Notes under the pieces: generated by a model
What the model saw: the letters and a program-made list of their open reading frames with translations, nothing else
What the model was told of the DNA's origin: nothing
Database searches by the model: none
Shown: one piece after another, positions 14,001-25,724 of the stretch
Layout: every line of letters starts with the position of its first letter
Numbering within the stretch: the first letter of the stretch is position 1
Program-made: the position numbers and the translations under genes
NCBI RefSeq assembly: GCF_901709675.1
Contig: NC_051098.1
Location: 3,856,000 to 3,919,999, forward strand
From: Syngnathus acus
Lineage: Eukaryota > Chordata > Actinopteri > Syngnathiformes > Syngnathidae
Length of the DNA: 64,000 nucleotides
Direction of reading: 5' to 3'

Positions 14001-15578
14001 CACTTCCAATGTATCATGAAATGCCCCAAATCAATATAACATTCAAGCCCATGGTTTGACCTTCTTACCACTACGCTAGCTGTTAACTATTTGCAACTAA
14101 GTATCAAGTAAAGTCTGGAGTCGTTGCTAATCAATGGAATCCTGTGAACAGGAGTGATAAGCTTCGATGGATGAGTGCGCTGACTCCAAACCCACGCACT
14201 CGTTTTATGTCGACCAGCGCGCACCAATCAGGTGAGATATCAAATGACTTAATCGCTTACAGCAGTGGTTCCCAAACTTTTGCAGGCTGGCGCCCCCTTT
14301 GGCTCCCCAGTGAATTCCTAGCGCCCCCCCCCCCCCCCCCCCCCCAAGGACCGGCATTTATATAAATAAATAATACATTTATATAAATAAATAAATAATA
14401 CATTTATAATATCATTACCATTACATTGAATTAGTGGGAGCACTGAGTTTGTTTATCAGAAACGAGCCGGTCCCATCTAGACGTAATCGGAGACAATGAC
14501 ACCCGAAGTGATTTAAGGTTTGTCTTTTATTGCAGGATGCTTGGTCTCCATGTGTTGAAGCAGTTTTGAATGCTTCACTGCCTGGTTAGTTAGCCTGTCG
14601 CCACATATTAGCTTTGCGGGCTCGACTGGGGAAACATGTCACGTGACCGGGACGAGTGTCTTGACCTGAATTAATTGATCGTCGATAAAAAAAGAAATTC
14701 TGTGCGGCTTGGCGGCCCGGTACCAAGTGACCCACGGACCGGTACCGGTCTGCGGCCCGGTGGTTGGGGACCACTGCCCTAACCAGCTCAACACAACACA
14801 ACACGGCGCGTTCTGGCGAGTCCCCAATTTCATGTTGACTTGAACTCAAGATGATGTTGACCGCCAGAATGCGGTTTTTATTATAAGATAAAATTCTGAA
14901 CATTACAAGCTTGAAATTACAAACCTGAGCTTTTGCTTTTGTAGTCTATGCTGTCGGATCTGACTGGGCCAGAGCGGCGTGTTGTGTACAAATCGACTGC
15001 CGCCCCCCTACCGCCCCCCTACCGCCCCTTTCTTCCTCACCGCCCCCCCAGATCTTTCCACCGCCCCCAGGGGGGCGGTACCGCCCACTTTGGGAACCAC
15101 TGGCTTACAGTAACATGCAAATATGATGCTATTAATGCATCCCATTTGTTGGGATTTTAGACTCTTTGCAGGTGCAGTGTATTCAGTCCTACTCCTCTCA
15201 GGAGCCAGATGAACTCTCTATTGAGATGGCCGACGTTTTGAATCTCTTGGAGAGGACAGATGATGGTATGTGGCTTTGCATCGCCTTCAAAAGCTACAAA
15301 TAGTCATTGTGCATCTTTATGGGTGGCTTCCAGGCTGGATGATGGGGGAAAGGCTCCACGATGGCGAAAGAGGATGGTTCCCAAGTCGACTTGTGGAGGA
15401 GATCCAGAGTCCGGAAGTTCGAGCTCAGAATTTGAGAGAGGCATTCAAGGTTCATCATGCCCAAGAGGCTGGTGGAGCCTTGCAAAGTGGAACAAGGATT
15501 GGCTTAAGAGCAGGAAGACCCATGCCGAAAGTCTCCAACCTCTTCAGTTTGTGGAATGATCCCATGGGAAGGAAGTAA
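1686..15578 (+). CDS. ngef: Ephexin-family Rho guanine nucleotide exchange factor, NGEF/ephexin-1-like (3' ten exons)
   Basis: Exons: 1686-1846, 1968-2120, 8505-8634, 8733-8807, 9903-9992, 11226-11389, 11468-11626, 14152-14231, 15161-15265 and 15334-15578 (TAA). All have AG/GT borders and join in one frame, giving 453 residues. The DH domain runs from [16 protein letters not shown] to [16 protein letters not shown] and includes the core [17 protein letters not shown]. The PH domain follows from [16 protein letters not shown] to [15 protein letters not shown]. The SH3 domain ([33 protein letters not shown]) is followed by a short basic tail. Ephexins catalyse GDP/GTP exchange on Rho GTPases downstream of Eph receptors at the plasma membrane. 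[11 protein letters not shown] and [13 protein letters not shown] resemble NGEF more than ARHGEF5, 15, 16, 19 or 26. Exon nine needs the acceptor at 15160; the nearer AG at 15171 would break the frame. N-terminal exons lie outside the window. Candidate poly(A) signals are AATAAA at 16037 and 16048. Confidence 0.88.
2484..2703 (+). mobile_element. tRNA-derived SINE with L2-like tail
   Basis: The head GGCATGGCTCAAGTGGTAGA looks like a tRNA-derived A-box region. The body (CTGAACCCCCAGTTGCTCC) and tail (GGGCTTTGAGTACCTCAAAG) match a SINE type I know from many fishes. The tail resembles the 3' end of L2 LINEs, and the nearly intact L2 at 42801-46643 ends with a related AAGCGCTATACAA tail. The copy lies in an intron of the RhoGEF gene. 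Confidence 0.7.
3596..3886 (-). mobile_element. tRNA-derived fish SINE (GGAT-tail family), old copy
   Basis: Reading the minus strand shows the diverged SINE body found at least nine more times in the window: the promoter end (CACGTCCGCCTCACAG-like) near 3860, the conserved GGAGTTTGCATGTTC-type core near 3800, and GGGATAGGCTCCAGCA-like sequence near 3615. The tail is lost and the divergence is high. It lies in the 6.4-kb RhoGEF intron. Confidence 0.75.
4029..4222. repeat. Tandem duplication, two units of about 97 bases
   Basis: Two adjacent units each begin AGATTGTGAATAT and end CCATCCCTCTTTATGCCAG; they differ mainly in the middle. This is an intronic duplication in the RhoGEF gene with no coding content. 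The flanking intron from 3887 to 6200 shows no gene, only a short GTCT run near 5242-5281. Confidence 0.8.
6205..6300. repeat. (GA)n microsatellite
   Basis: About 95 bases of GA dinucleotides with a few C interruptions. It lies directly beside the minus-strand LINE tail at 6303-6375. Confidence 0.95.
6303..6375 (-). mobile_element. 3' tail fragment of a LINE
   Basis: On the minus strand this reads AATTCGGTTTCTTTGTGTG, then CAATAAAGCTGACTTTGAC with short TGACTT repeats. The same tail occurs at 29703-29775 and 47135-47205, where it is joined to endonuclease coding sequence. It is therefore the 3' end of a third LINE family. Only the tail survives here. Confidence 0.65.
6773..7300. mobile_element. 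Terminal-inverted-repeat DNA element with TA duplication
   Basis: The left end TACCGTAATTTTCGGACTA and the right end TAGTCCGAAAATTACGGTA are inverted repeats, and TA flanks both sides, as in Tc1/mariner-like elements. CGACTTATA/GGAGCGACTTATA motifs recur just inside both ends. An internal segment near 6890-6935 (GATAAACGAACCGCGATG) looks like the end of another repeat, so the element may be composite. No coding sequence is seen. Confidence 0.75.
7421..7895 (-). mobile_element. Tc1-like transposon remnant
   Basis: The block starts with TTGTTGG-type terminal sequence. On the minus strand it carries broken pieces resembling Tc1 transposase, including the region corresponding to ATGTTCAATAGAATTTACAT near 7757. 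It shares a subterminal segment (ACAAACTCATGAAAAAGGCC near 7518) with the Tc1 remnant at 33281-34400, so both belong to one family. No intact reading frame remains. Confidence 0.6.
7936..8160 (-). mobile_element. (ATCA)n tail and 3' end of an unclassified LINE or SINE
   Basis: About 70 bases of TTGA/ATCA tetranucleotides are followed by a minus-strand 3' end (TTTCCCCGCTGTGGGATGAA, then TAAAGTTCT). A related tail with its own GATT run lies at 53625-53775. Many fish retroelements end this way; I cannot name the family. Confidence 0.6.
8808..9902. other. RhoGEF intron without recognisable content
   Basis: An A+T-rich intron between the fourth and fifth exons in the window. I see one A run near 9010 but no coding sequence and no recognised repeat. 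Confidence 0.6.
10060..10230 (-). mobile_element. SINE fragment (minus strand, diverged)
   Basis: CATTTTCTACCGCTTGCCC and GCTGGAGCCAATCCTAGCTG, followed by TTCACACTTAGGGGCAATTT, match the order of motifs in a common fish tRNA-derived SINE read from its 3' end. The head is missing. The rest of this intron, to 11225, holds nothing I recognise. Confidence 0.6.
11627..14151. other. RhoGEF intron, no gene seen
   Basis: This intron has no exon-like sequence. The block 11830-12100 is open in several frames on both strands and has a higher G+C content than its surroundings, so it may be an old repeat, but I cannot assign it. The remainder is A+T-rich. Confidence 0.5.
14263..15102. mobile_element. 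hAT-type DNA transposon with a second hAT fragment inside
   Basis: The left terminus CAGTGGTTCCCAAACTTT is mirrored at the right end (TTTGGGAACCACTG). GCTTACAG is duplicated exactly at 14255-14262 and 15103-15110, an 8-bp target duplication as in hAT elements. A 22-base C run near 14328 precedes a segment (about 14345-14776) closely related to the element at 49379-50285 and ending GGTTGGGGACCACTG; its left end is missing. The element fills part of the intron before the SH3 exons of the RhoGEF gene. Confidence 0.85.
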
Positions 15579-17447
15579 AGCAGAGGACTTGAAGAAGATG
15601 CATGTGCAGAAGCATTGAGTCCTTGAGATCTTGAATTATGGGCAGATGACTTTCAAGCTTCACTTTCTTGCTGTCAGTAGCCCCTTTTTGACAGATTGCG
15701 CACAAATGATGCATCAGAGCTATAACAGAAGAGCTAGCACGATCCACCATTGCTTTTTTTTCATGTAGAAACCAATACATGCGCGCTCGCGCTACTGGCT
15801 GTGTAGGAAAATCCATACGTTTTCAAAAACTTCCCAATGGCAACCTTGCCCCTGTCATTACTTTTTTAGTAAACTGGCCAGTAGAAAACTAGCAGAAAAA
15901 CATTAGGAAATGCCTAACGATATGCTTTGGTATATTGTATTGTATTTAATATTACTAATGCTCTCACATGCACAGACTCATAACAACATAGTTAACATTT
16001 TGAGTTCCACAACAATTTAAGTTTTATTATGTAGCGAATAAATGGTGAATAAAGTTTAAGTGTGTGAAATTGACATTTGGTATAAAAAGCATAACTGATG
16101 CTTATGCATTCTATTCTGGTGAGTGGCTTGTAGAGGGCTGAAGCCACCCCCTGGTGGCGCCCCTGGTTGTTTCCAAGAGAGGACGTTTGTGAGAGTAAAG
16201 GAGAGAGTGTCAGTATTATTAGGCTGCCTCTCTAGATGCCGAACACTGTGTTCATTTGGGTTGGCTGCATCACTTATTGTGTGGTGGACTTCTGTTATGG
16301 CTCTGATACTACCTCCAAATGTAGAAAATTGCCAAGATGACTTTGTCCACCCTCATTCTATCTCGATGCGTTCTTCTACAGGCAATTTAAAAGGGTCTAA
16401 GTGATCACAAACTCATCAAAATGACTCAAGTGATGCATGGCTTATAAATGTGCAATGAAGGGTGTTGTTGCCCTTAATGTGGTGTGTAATAAATGAAGGA
16501 TCTATATTTGATAAAGAACTTGTTTGAGGGTGAACATTTTGTTGTAGTTAATTTATTGTGAAGTTACTGTAAATGTCCCTCAGATGCGTGGGCAGGGTTT
16601 AACCATTTGATTGTGTTCCTTCATTTCATCATAAAAATGCATAGCAAATGTTATGAAAAGCATCAATGATTACCCAAATGTCTGTCTGCATGACTACTGA
16701 AAAGAGTAAGTCAGCAAAATGTATTTTGGATTTACGACTCACTGACCACAGCTTGGTTAGTCTTCCCAAAATGTCTCTCTGGGATGAAAATTTACCAAAA
16801 TCTTAGACCTAAAACATTCCGATGCACGCAAATACACAGATGGTAAATTCTGGTTTTATTACATTTAGGTTGTAAATGTGTACAAATTTATATGAAGTGT
16901 GGAACAGCATGATTGTAAAACCTGTATGTTTCTGTATGTGTACATAAATGAAGACATTCAAATGAAAACGAGAACAATTCCTTTTTTTTAAAATATATGT
17001 ATATCATTGTTAGAAAAAGAAGTAAAAAAAGAAAAAAAAAGTGACGCGTTAATAGCGTTTTCGTCTTTAAAGTCATGTTTTGCTTTAAACATAAACTGGT
17101 ATGGATAAAGAAGAAAACTTAAAATGAGGTAAAAATGTGCTCATGATTGTTACGTGTATGATGTGTATTTTGTGTATGTTACTTACTTTTGATATCGATC
17201 CAGACCTATTACGATTGTAAATCAACAGTTTTTAGAAATTCTACTGTTGTCTTTCGATTAATGTGCACAGCTTTTTCAGATATTCATTAGGGTAGTAAAT
17301 GTGTATTACACACACAATACATACACAGACCAGTTGTGAATTTTAACTCATCGCATGTGACACAACTCAACCCACCAAATAGGTCAGTGTCGCTTTGTGA
17401 CTAGAGTGAGTGGGCCAAACATATTTAGTCGTACTGTTCTCCCTTGA
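15579..17447 (+). other. 3' untranslated and intergenic region after the RhoGEF gene
   Basis: There is no further exon-like sequence. AATAAA hexamers at 16037 and 16048 are plausible poly(A) signals. The rest is A+T-rich intergenic DNA with no recognised repeat. Confidence 0.5.
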
Positions 17448-17736
17448 GCGGCTCGGTGGCGCACTGGGTAGCACGTCCGCCTCACAGTTAGGAGGGTGCG
17501 GGTTCGATTCCTCCGGCCCTCCCTGTGTGGAGTTTGCATGTTCTCCCCGGGCCCGCGTGGGTTTTCTCCGGGCACTCCGGTTTCCCCCCACGTCCCAAAG
17601 ACATGCTTGGTAGGCCGATTGAGCACTCCAAATTGTCCCTAGGTGTGAGTGCGAGTGCGAATGGTTGTTTGTCTCTGTGTGCCCTGCGATTGTCGGGCAA
17701 CCGGGACTAAGCGGTACAGAAAATGGATGGATGGAT
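17448..17736 (+). mobile_element. tRNA-derived fish SINE, complete copy with target duplication
   Basis: The copy has the tRNA-like head GCGGCTCGGTGGCGCACTGG and a B-box-like GGGTTCGATTC, followed by the core (GGAGTTTGCATGTTCTCCCC, ATTGTCCCTAGGTGTGAGTG) and AAGCGGTACAGAAAATGG with a short GGAT tail. GTTCTCCCTTGA is duplicated at 17436-17447 and 17737-17748. This copy defines the family well. Confidence 0.92.
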
Positions 17737-18070
17737 GTTCTCCCTTGACTGGTTTCCATTCAATAACAGGGTAAGTACTGTAGACTAAGTTGATTAAGTG
17801 GGAATTAAAACCACATTGCATGCATGGAAGTCAGGTGATTCTATTTCTTAATTTATTATGGGCTCCAGCAAGGCAGCAACTTTAGTGAAGATTAGCAATG
17901 AAGAAAATGGATGGATTACGGTAATAGTCATTCCAGTTTTGTGTGAGACTCGAGACAGACTATTCAACAAACCACTGCATACTTGCAGTTCAGATTATTT
18001 ATTTTGTTTTTTGAATCAATAGGTAGTTTTTTAGTTGTAGGTGGACTGTACAAAGTCCTCTATGTCATGA

Positions 18071-18445
18071 ATGAGTAGGGCAAGGGCGACCAAATACAGC
18101 TTGGACCAGGGTTTATTGAAGGGAAGGGAAGTGGGTGAACACAAACACATGCGGGACAGAGACTCACGGACAGCACACAGGCAATCAGAAGTCCACTTGG
18201 ACACGGAACAGACTCTGCCCGTGAGCCTCCACACAAGACCGGGGGGGAATGAACGAGTGGGACAGGAACACTAGGCGCGGACACAGACGGGAGACAACAG
18301 TAGACACCGACAGGGAGAAACACACGGGCAGAGTTTAAATACATGGGATAACAAGAGGGAGCAGGAGTCAGACATTACGGTGACAAAGGGGTGTGGCTGA
18401 GGGAAGTTGCCGGGCGAGTGTGCTCTGGCACGGACATGACTATTG
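18071..18445. repeat. Interspersed repeat copy 1 (unclassified)
   Basis: CAGCTTGGACCAGGGTTTAT and the following G+A-rich sequence recur at 48306-48660, including a TTTAAATAC-type motif in the second half. No coding sequence is recognised. It may be an LTR or other retroelement fragment; I cannot classify it. Confidence 0.6.
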
Positions 18446-18562
18446 GTGTCCCATGGCACCCCCTTCTCAAAACAAAACAAATTCCGTCAAAAATGTATAC
18501 TTGGGTCAATTTGACGCTCTGGGTTATTATTCAAAACAACCCTGAAGATTGTATCAGAACTC

Positions 18563-18931
18563 CATCCATCCATCCATCCATTTTCTGAACCGCTTAGTCC
18601 CCACGGGGGTCGCGGGAGTGCTGGAGCCTATCCCAGTCGTCATCGGGCAGTAGGCGGGGGACACCCTGAACCGGTTGCCAGCCGATCGCAGGGCACACAG
18701 AGACAAACAACCATTTGCACTCGCACTCACACCTAGGGACAATTTGGAGTTTTCAATCGGCCTACCAAGCATGTTTTTGGGATGTGGGAGGAAACCGGAG
18801 TGCCCGGAGAAAACTCACAAGGGCCCGGGGAGAACATGCAAACTCCACACAGGGAGGGCCGGAGGTGGAATCGAACCCGCACCCTCCTAACTGTGAGGCG
18901 GACGTGCTACCCAGTGTGCCACCGAGCCGCC
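18563..18931 (-). mobile_element. tRNA-derived fish SINE with target duplication
   Basis: Reverse complement of the same SINE family as 17448-17736, with the CATC tail at the left and the tRNA-like head at the right. TGTATCAGAACTC is duplicated at about 18550-18562 and 18932-18944. Confidence 0.92.
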
Positions 18932-19040
18932 TGTATCAGAACTCATCAGATATTTGTTTTACTTTTAGGTACTTGCATCACAGATTTCATCTAGATATAT
19001 TTACTTTGTAATTTAAATTGATTAATAAAAGGCTCTAAAT

Positions 19041-19485
19041 AGGCGGCTCGGCGGTGCACCGGTTAGCACGTCCGCCCCATATTTTGGAGGGTGGGGGTTC
19101 GATTCCACCTCCGGCCCTCCCTGTGTGGAGTTTGCATGTTCTCCCCGTGCCTGCATTGGTTTCCTCCGGGAATTCCGGTTTCCTCCCACCAGCCCGTAGG
19201 TGTGAGTGTGAATGCGGATGGTTGTTCGTCTGTGTGTGCCCTGCGATTGACATCCAGTTCAGGGTGTCCCCTGCCTACTGCCTGATGACTGCTGGGATAG
19301 GCTCCAGCATGCCCGCTACCCCCGTGGGGACAAGCAGTACAGAAGGTGGATGGATGGATGGATGGATGGATGGATGGATGGATGGATGGATGGATGGATG
19401 GATGGATGGATGGATGGATGGATGGATGGATGGATGGATGGATGGATGGACGGATGGACGGTTGGACGGATGGACGGATGGAAGA
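19041..19485 (+). mobile_element. tRNA-derived fish SINE with expanded GGAT tail
   Basis: Same SINE family, ending in about 105 bases of GGAT repeats with a few C variants. The sequence CTCTAAAT lies before the head (19033-19040) and again after the tail (19486-19493), consistent with a target duplication. The second copy later became the target of the adjacent hAT element. Confidence 0.88.
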
Positions 19486-19493
19486 CTCTAAAT

Positions 19494-19870
19494 CAGTGGT
19501 TCTTAACCTTGTTGGAGGTACCGAACCCCACCAGTATCATATGCGCATTCACCGAACCCCTCTTTGGTGAATTTTTTTATTTTCAAATTCAAGACATCGA
19601 GGTTTTTTACTGGTGCACAAAATGAGCCATGCATGAATATCACCTTTTTCAAAGAACAAAACCAACATAATGCATGAACTCACAACAAATTACACACCTG
19701 CAGTGTGACTTCTGCTGTTGCCTTTGCAAGACCAGTTCAGATATGCGTCATCACAAATTTACATGATAAATCAGGTATGTTCGGACCTCCACAGTGGCGG
19801 CTCTGCCGAACCCATAAGACCGACTCACCGAACCCCTAGGGTTCGATCAAACCCAGGTTAAGAACCACTG
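19494..19870. mobile_element. hAT-type non-autonomous element
   Basis: Termini CAGTGGTTCTTAACCTTGTT and AGGTTAAGAACCACTG form inverted repeats. CTCTAAAT flanks both sides (19486-19493 and 19871-19878), an 8-bp duplication. An inverted relative lies at 61199-61581. No transposase coding is seen in this 377-bp copy. Confidence 0.9.
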
Positions 19871-19878
19871 CTCTAAAT

Positions 19879-21634
19879 AAAAGTATTCGTTTACGAGCAG
19901 TATTATTCCTCTTCATAATTTAAATTACTGCTTGTCACGTACGATATGCCAAACATTCTGTTATGCTCTAAATAGGACCCTGACACCTGTTTATTAGCGG
20001 CAGGGAATTTTTACTGCATCAAAGACATGCCCATGCTTGACCACAATAAGTAGTCGGTGTACTTGGCTCTCCTCCCGTTCGGAGCCAGGAGTGGGAACCT
20101 TTTAAGATCTAACAAAACACCTTACACCAACAAGTCACAACATCATTAAAGTTTTTTTTTAAATTGTCAATAGGCCTATTCCACATCAAAGACACAGAAT
20201 AATTGAAATACTGCTGAAGTGGGAATTACTTCGATCGATAGAGATTTTTTTTTTCAAGATTCAAGAATTTTTATTTGCCATGTTTGGGCGTCCCAAACAA
20301 GGAATTTGACTTCGGTACATCACAGCCTCTGTTCAACATTTAGGTGACTAACAACACTCAGGACGTGTGAAAAATGACAAATATTCTCAGACATCCCCTG
20401 ATCTTAAACATCTGCACTTCCTAGACAGTTTTTGGTGAGCATTTGCATCTCTTCTTCCCTGCAGTGCAGTTCTCCATCACAGCAAATTCAAACCAGGCTA
20501 AAAACCTGCCTCTGTGACAGTGTCACCGTATTATAGAATATGATTCTGCAAGTGCAAGTGGGCCTAGTGTTGTGCCTGCTTAATGTATGACATAGATCTG
20601 CAAAGTAACGGTGGCAGGCTTAATATAGGTTGATGATATCTGACATGATGAAGACAAAATAATATATGGAAAATCCTCATCAAGAGCTTTAAGACAATAA
20701 AAATGTCACATTATTCAACACAAGTCATACGTGAGTGAAGGATTATTTGAAACATTCCGTCAAATTAATCAAATCATTGTTTATTATATTCTCAATTATT
20801 GGAAATGATTGTGCAGTCCAGCTAAAAAACATAAAATCCATAAACAAAAAACTAGTTTGAGAAAAAAAAAATTCATGTTAAATGCAATATAAAGCTGCTT
20901 CCAGTTTTTGGCCATGTTCCAAGTGCTCCTTTTAATGTGCAGTCCAGATGCATTGTGTTTTTCATATTGATCATGAAATTTAGCACCAAACATGATTGCA
21001 TGATGTCCTGGTTGTGTCGGTACAAAAAAAATAAAAGTATACTCATTTATTTCTATCTTAAATACTCATGCTGTATGTTAGTGCATATACACAAGGAGCT
21101 AATTATACAAAAAAACATTACATTTTGATTCACATTGAAAGAATTTCACATATTTTAAGTAGAATATAACATTTGAGAACATATGGTTATATTAATTAAT
21201 CTACAAATAATAAAAAACAGTCCATCTAGCAAAAGAATGAATTGATTTCTAAAGTCATTTGAGCTTATATATGTGTCAGACTTGCATAATATGATATAAA
21301 CTGTGTTTTTCGAGGGGAGGCTTGACTTGTTTCTCCTTGTGAGTGAAGACAATCGCTGTGCACACCCATGCTTGATGTTAAAAATATCTTTATGCTCTGT
21401 TGAGTTTGCTCTGATTGAACTACAACCGTTTAAAAACAGAAGAGTAAGCCTGGTGTATTGAGGTAATGTACAAGTTCATAATCAAACATTATTGACACGT
21501 TCAGCAAATATGTTAGCAGCGATGTGTGCAGTAAAAATAAAAAATACATCAATGTGGTAAAAGAGCGTATTTCAGGTTGCGTAAATGTTGGCCTTGTCTG
21601 GCATGGCAATAGTGCAAATCTTCTGTAAAACAAG
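19879..21634. other. Intergenic DNA and probable abcg4 3' untranslated region
   Basis: No coding sequence is seen. A LINE-like 3' tail on the minus strand lies near 20253-20345 (ATTTTTATTTGCC, then CAAGGAATTTGACTTC). The part nearest 21634 should include the 3' untranslated region of the minus-strand abcg4 gene. I could not pick one poly(A) signal with confidence. Confidence 0.45.
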
Positions 21635-24600
21635 CTACCGCTGAGCTTTTATCTTATAGCGGAGAACAAGGTAAGTGGCCAGTCGCAGGATGATAAAGAA
21701 AACGCCCAAGGCAATGAAATCAATGTAGAGCTTGGCATCTTCTACGTCCAACAGCTGAAGAACCTCCTCAGGCTGTTGTAAGCGACACGCTTTGCCTGGA
21801 CACTCCAGCTCAGAACGATTCATCCCATAGATAGACAGAATCACTCCTTCAAAACCATACCTGGGAGGGACGTTTGAAAACATGAAACTTTTTCTTCTGT
21901 CAAACAATGCAAGAAAAAAAAACAACGTGAACTAATGTTTTGGTACAAGAGATGAATTTGTATATTGTTGAGAGAAAACTTATCAAACATCTACTGAGCA
22001 GCAGATAGTAATGCCCTCTTTGATATGTTCTGATACATATACTGCACAAACCTGACATATGACACATAACAGGTCCACTGCAGGTACTTTGGAATTGTGT
22101 CAAAGTTCACAAAGAATCCAGAGAAAAGTAGCACCGGGACAGCTGTGACGGGTCCAACGAATGTGGCCACCTGTGAACCGGTACAAAGACATGCAGTAGT
22201 TACACACAAAGTGACCCAAGGGAAAATCCATCCATCCATACATCCATCTTCTTCCACTTATCCGGGGTCGGGTCACGGGGGCAGCAGCTTTAGGAGGGAC
22301 TCCCAGACTTTCCTCTCCCCAGCCACATCGCCCAGCTTATCCCGGGGATCCCAAGACGTTCCCAGGCCAGCTGAGAGACAGTCTCTCCAGCGCGTCCTGG
22401 GTCGTCCACGGGGCCGGTAGGACGTGTCCAGGAGGCATCCTGATGAGATGCCCGAGCCACCTCATCTGGCTCCTCTCAACGTGGAGGAACAGCGGCTCTA
22501 CTCCGAGTCTCTCCCAAATGACCGAGCTTCTCACCCTATCTCTAAGGGAGAGCCCGGACACCCTACGGAGAAAACTCATTTCGACCGCTTGTATCCGGGA
22601 TCTCGTTCTTTCGGTCACGACCCATAGCTCGTGACCATAGGTGAGGGTAGGAGCGTAGATCAGCCGGTAAATTAAGAGCTTTGCCTTTTGGCCCAGCTCT
22701 CTCTTCACCACGACAGACCGGTACAGAGTCCGCATTACAGCTGATCCACCTGTCGATCTCACGCTCCATCCTACCCTCGCTCGTGAACAAGACCCCAAGA
22801 TACGTGAACTCCTCCACTTGGGGCAGGATCTCATCCCTGATCCGGAGAGGGCATTCCACCCTTTTCCGACCGGGAACCATGGACTCAGATTTGGAGGTGC
22901 CCACCCTTATCCCAACCGCTTCACACTCGGCTGTGAAACGCTCCAGTGAGAGGTGGAGATCACGGCTTGAAGAAGCCAACAGCACCACGCTGTCTGCATA
23001 AAGCAGAGACGCAATGCTGAGGTCCCCAAACCGGACACCCTCAACGCCTCGGCTGCGCCTAGAAATTCTGTCCATAAAAGTTATGAACAGAACCGGTGAC
23101 AAAGGGCAGCCTTGGCGGAGTACAACCCTCAGTGGAAAAGAATCCGACTTACTGCCGGAAATGCTGACCAAACTCTGGCATCGATGATACAGGGACCACA
23201 CCGCCCTTATCAGTTGGCTCGGCACCCCGTACTCCCGAAGTACCTTCCACAGAACTTCCCGAGGGACACGGTCGAACGCCTTCTCCAAATCCACAAAACA
23301 CATGTGGACTGGTTGAGCGAACTCCCATGCCGAGGGTATAGAGCTGGTCCACTGTTCCACGGCCAGGATGAAAGCCACATTGCTCCTCCTGAATCCGAGG
23401 TTCGACCTCTTGATGGACCCTCCTCTCCAGCACCCCTGAATAGACCTTACCAGGGAGGCTGAGGAGTGTGATTCCCCTGTAGTTGGAACACACCCTCCGG
23501 TCCCCCTTCTTAAAGAGGGGAACCACCACCCCAGTCTGCCAATCCAGAGGCACCGTCCCCGATGTCCACGCAATGTTGCAAAGGCGTGTCAGCCAGGACA
23601 GCCCCACAACATTCAGAGCCTTTAAGAATGCCGGGCGGATCTCATCCACCACTTAGGCCTTGCCCGCGAGGAGTTTTTTAACTTTCGCAGTGACTTCGAC
23701 CCCAGAGATTGGAGAGTCCACCTCAGAGTCTCCAGGCTCTGCTTCCACAATGGAAGGGTTGTTGGTGGAATTGAGGAGGTCTTCGAAGTATTCTCCCCAC
23801 CGACTCAAGTCGAGGTCAGCAGCACACCATCTTAACTGTAAACAGTGTTGACGGTGCACTGCTTCCCCCTCCTGAGACGCCGGATGGTGGAACAGAATTT
23901 CCTCGAAGCCGTCCGGAAGTCATTCTCCATGGCCTCGCCAAACTCCTCCGACGCCCGGGTTTTTGCCTCAGCAACCACCGAACCCGCGTTCCGCTTGGCC
24001 GTCCGGTACCTGTCGGCTGCTTCCGGAGTCCCACAGGCCAAAACGGCCCGATAGGACTCCTTCTTCACCTTGACGGCATCCCTTACCACCGGTGTCCACC
24101 AGCGGGTTCGGGGATTGCCGCCAGGACAGGCACCGACCACCTTACGGCCACAGCTGCCTCAACAATGGAGGGATGGAACATGGTCAGACTCAATGTCCCC
24201 TGCCTCCTCCGGGACATGGGAAAAGCTCTGCCGGAGGTGAGAGTTGAAGCTCTTTCTGACAGGGGATTCTGACAGACGTTCCCAGCAGACCCTCACAGTC
24301 CGTTTGGGTCTGCCAGGTCGGACCGGCATCTTCCCCCACCATCGGAGCCCACTCACCACCAGGTGGTGATCAGTTGAGAGCTCCGCCCCTCTCTTCACTC
24401 AAGTGTCCAAAACATTCGGCCGCAAATCCGATGACACGACTACAAAGTTGATCATCGAACTGCGGCCTAGGGTGTCCTGGTGCCAAGTGCACACATGGAC
24501 ACCCTTATGTTTGAACATGGTCTTTATTATTGACAACCCGTGTCGAGCATAGAAGTCCAACAATAGAACACCGCTCAGGTTCAGATCGGGAGGGCCGGTC

Positions 24601-25534
24601 CTCCCAATCACGCCCTTCCAGGTCTCACTGTCATTGCCCACGTGAGCATTGAAGTCACCCAGTAGAACGATGGAGTCCCCAAAGGGAGTGCTTTCCAGCA
24701 CTTCCTCCAAGGACCCCAAAAAGGGTGGGTACTCTGAGCTGCTGTTCGGTGCATAGGCACAAATAACAGTCAGGACCCGTCTCCCCACCCGAAGGCGGAG
24801 GGACGCTACCCTCTCGTTCACCTGGGTGAACCCCAATGTGCAGGCCACCAGCCGGGGGCCATAAGTAGGCCCACACCTGCTCGACGCCTCTCACCGTGAG
24901 CAACTCCAAAGTGGAAGAGAGTCCAGCCCCTCTCGAGAGGGCTTGTATCAGAACCCAAACTATGTATGGAGGCGAGTCCGAATATGTTTAGTCGGAACTT
25001 TTCTGCCTCACACACCAGCTCGGGCTCCTTTACAGCCAGAGAGGTGACATTCCATGTCCCAAGAGCCAGCTTCTGCAGCCGGGGATCAGACCGCCAAGGT
25101 TCCCGCCCTCGGCCGCCGCCCAGCTCACTATGCACCCGACCCCTTTGGCCCCCTCCCACAGGGGGTGAGCCCATGGGAAGGGGGACCCACGTTCCCTTTT
25201 CGGGCTGTGCCCGGCCGGGCCCCATGGGCGAAGGCCGGCCACCAGACACTCGCCTTCGAGCTCCACCTCCAGGCCTGGCTCCAGAGGGGGGCCCCAGTGA
25301 CCCGCGTCCGGGCGAGGGAAAATTAAGTCTATATACTGTATTCTTCAAAAGGGGTCTTTTGAGCCGTGCTTTGTCTGGCCCCTCACCTAGGACCCTTTTG
25401 CCATGGGTGACCCTACCAGAGGCATGAAGCCCCAGACAACATGGCTCCTAGGATCATAGGGACATGCAAACCCTTGGACCACGATAAGGTGACGACTCAC
25501 ATATATACGTATGTGTGTATATATACTATATATA

Positions 25535-25598
<64 letters not shown>

Positions 25599-25647
25599 GT
25601 GTATATATATATATATATACGTATATATATATATATATATATATGAC

Positions 25648-25724
<77 letters not shown>

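Noticed and set aside
1686-15578. Another ephexin (ARHGEF5, 15, 16, 19 or 26)
   Set aside because: The DH and PH segments resemble NGEF more closely. A fish-specific paralogue cannot be excluded without a tree.
19340-19625. Open frames rich in MDGW repeats, also at 53171-53532
   Set aside because: They are translations of GGAT tandem repeats in SINE tails.
22337-24909. Several plus- and minus-strand host genes in this block
   Set aside because: All recognisable peptides belong to the RTE LINE; the plus-strand frames are its shadows.
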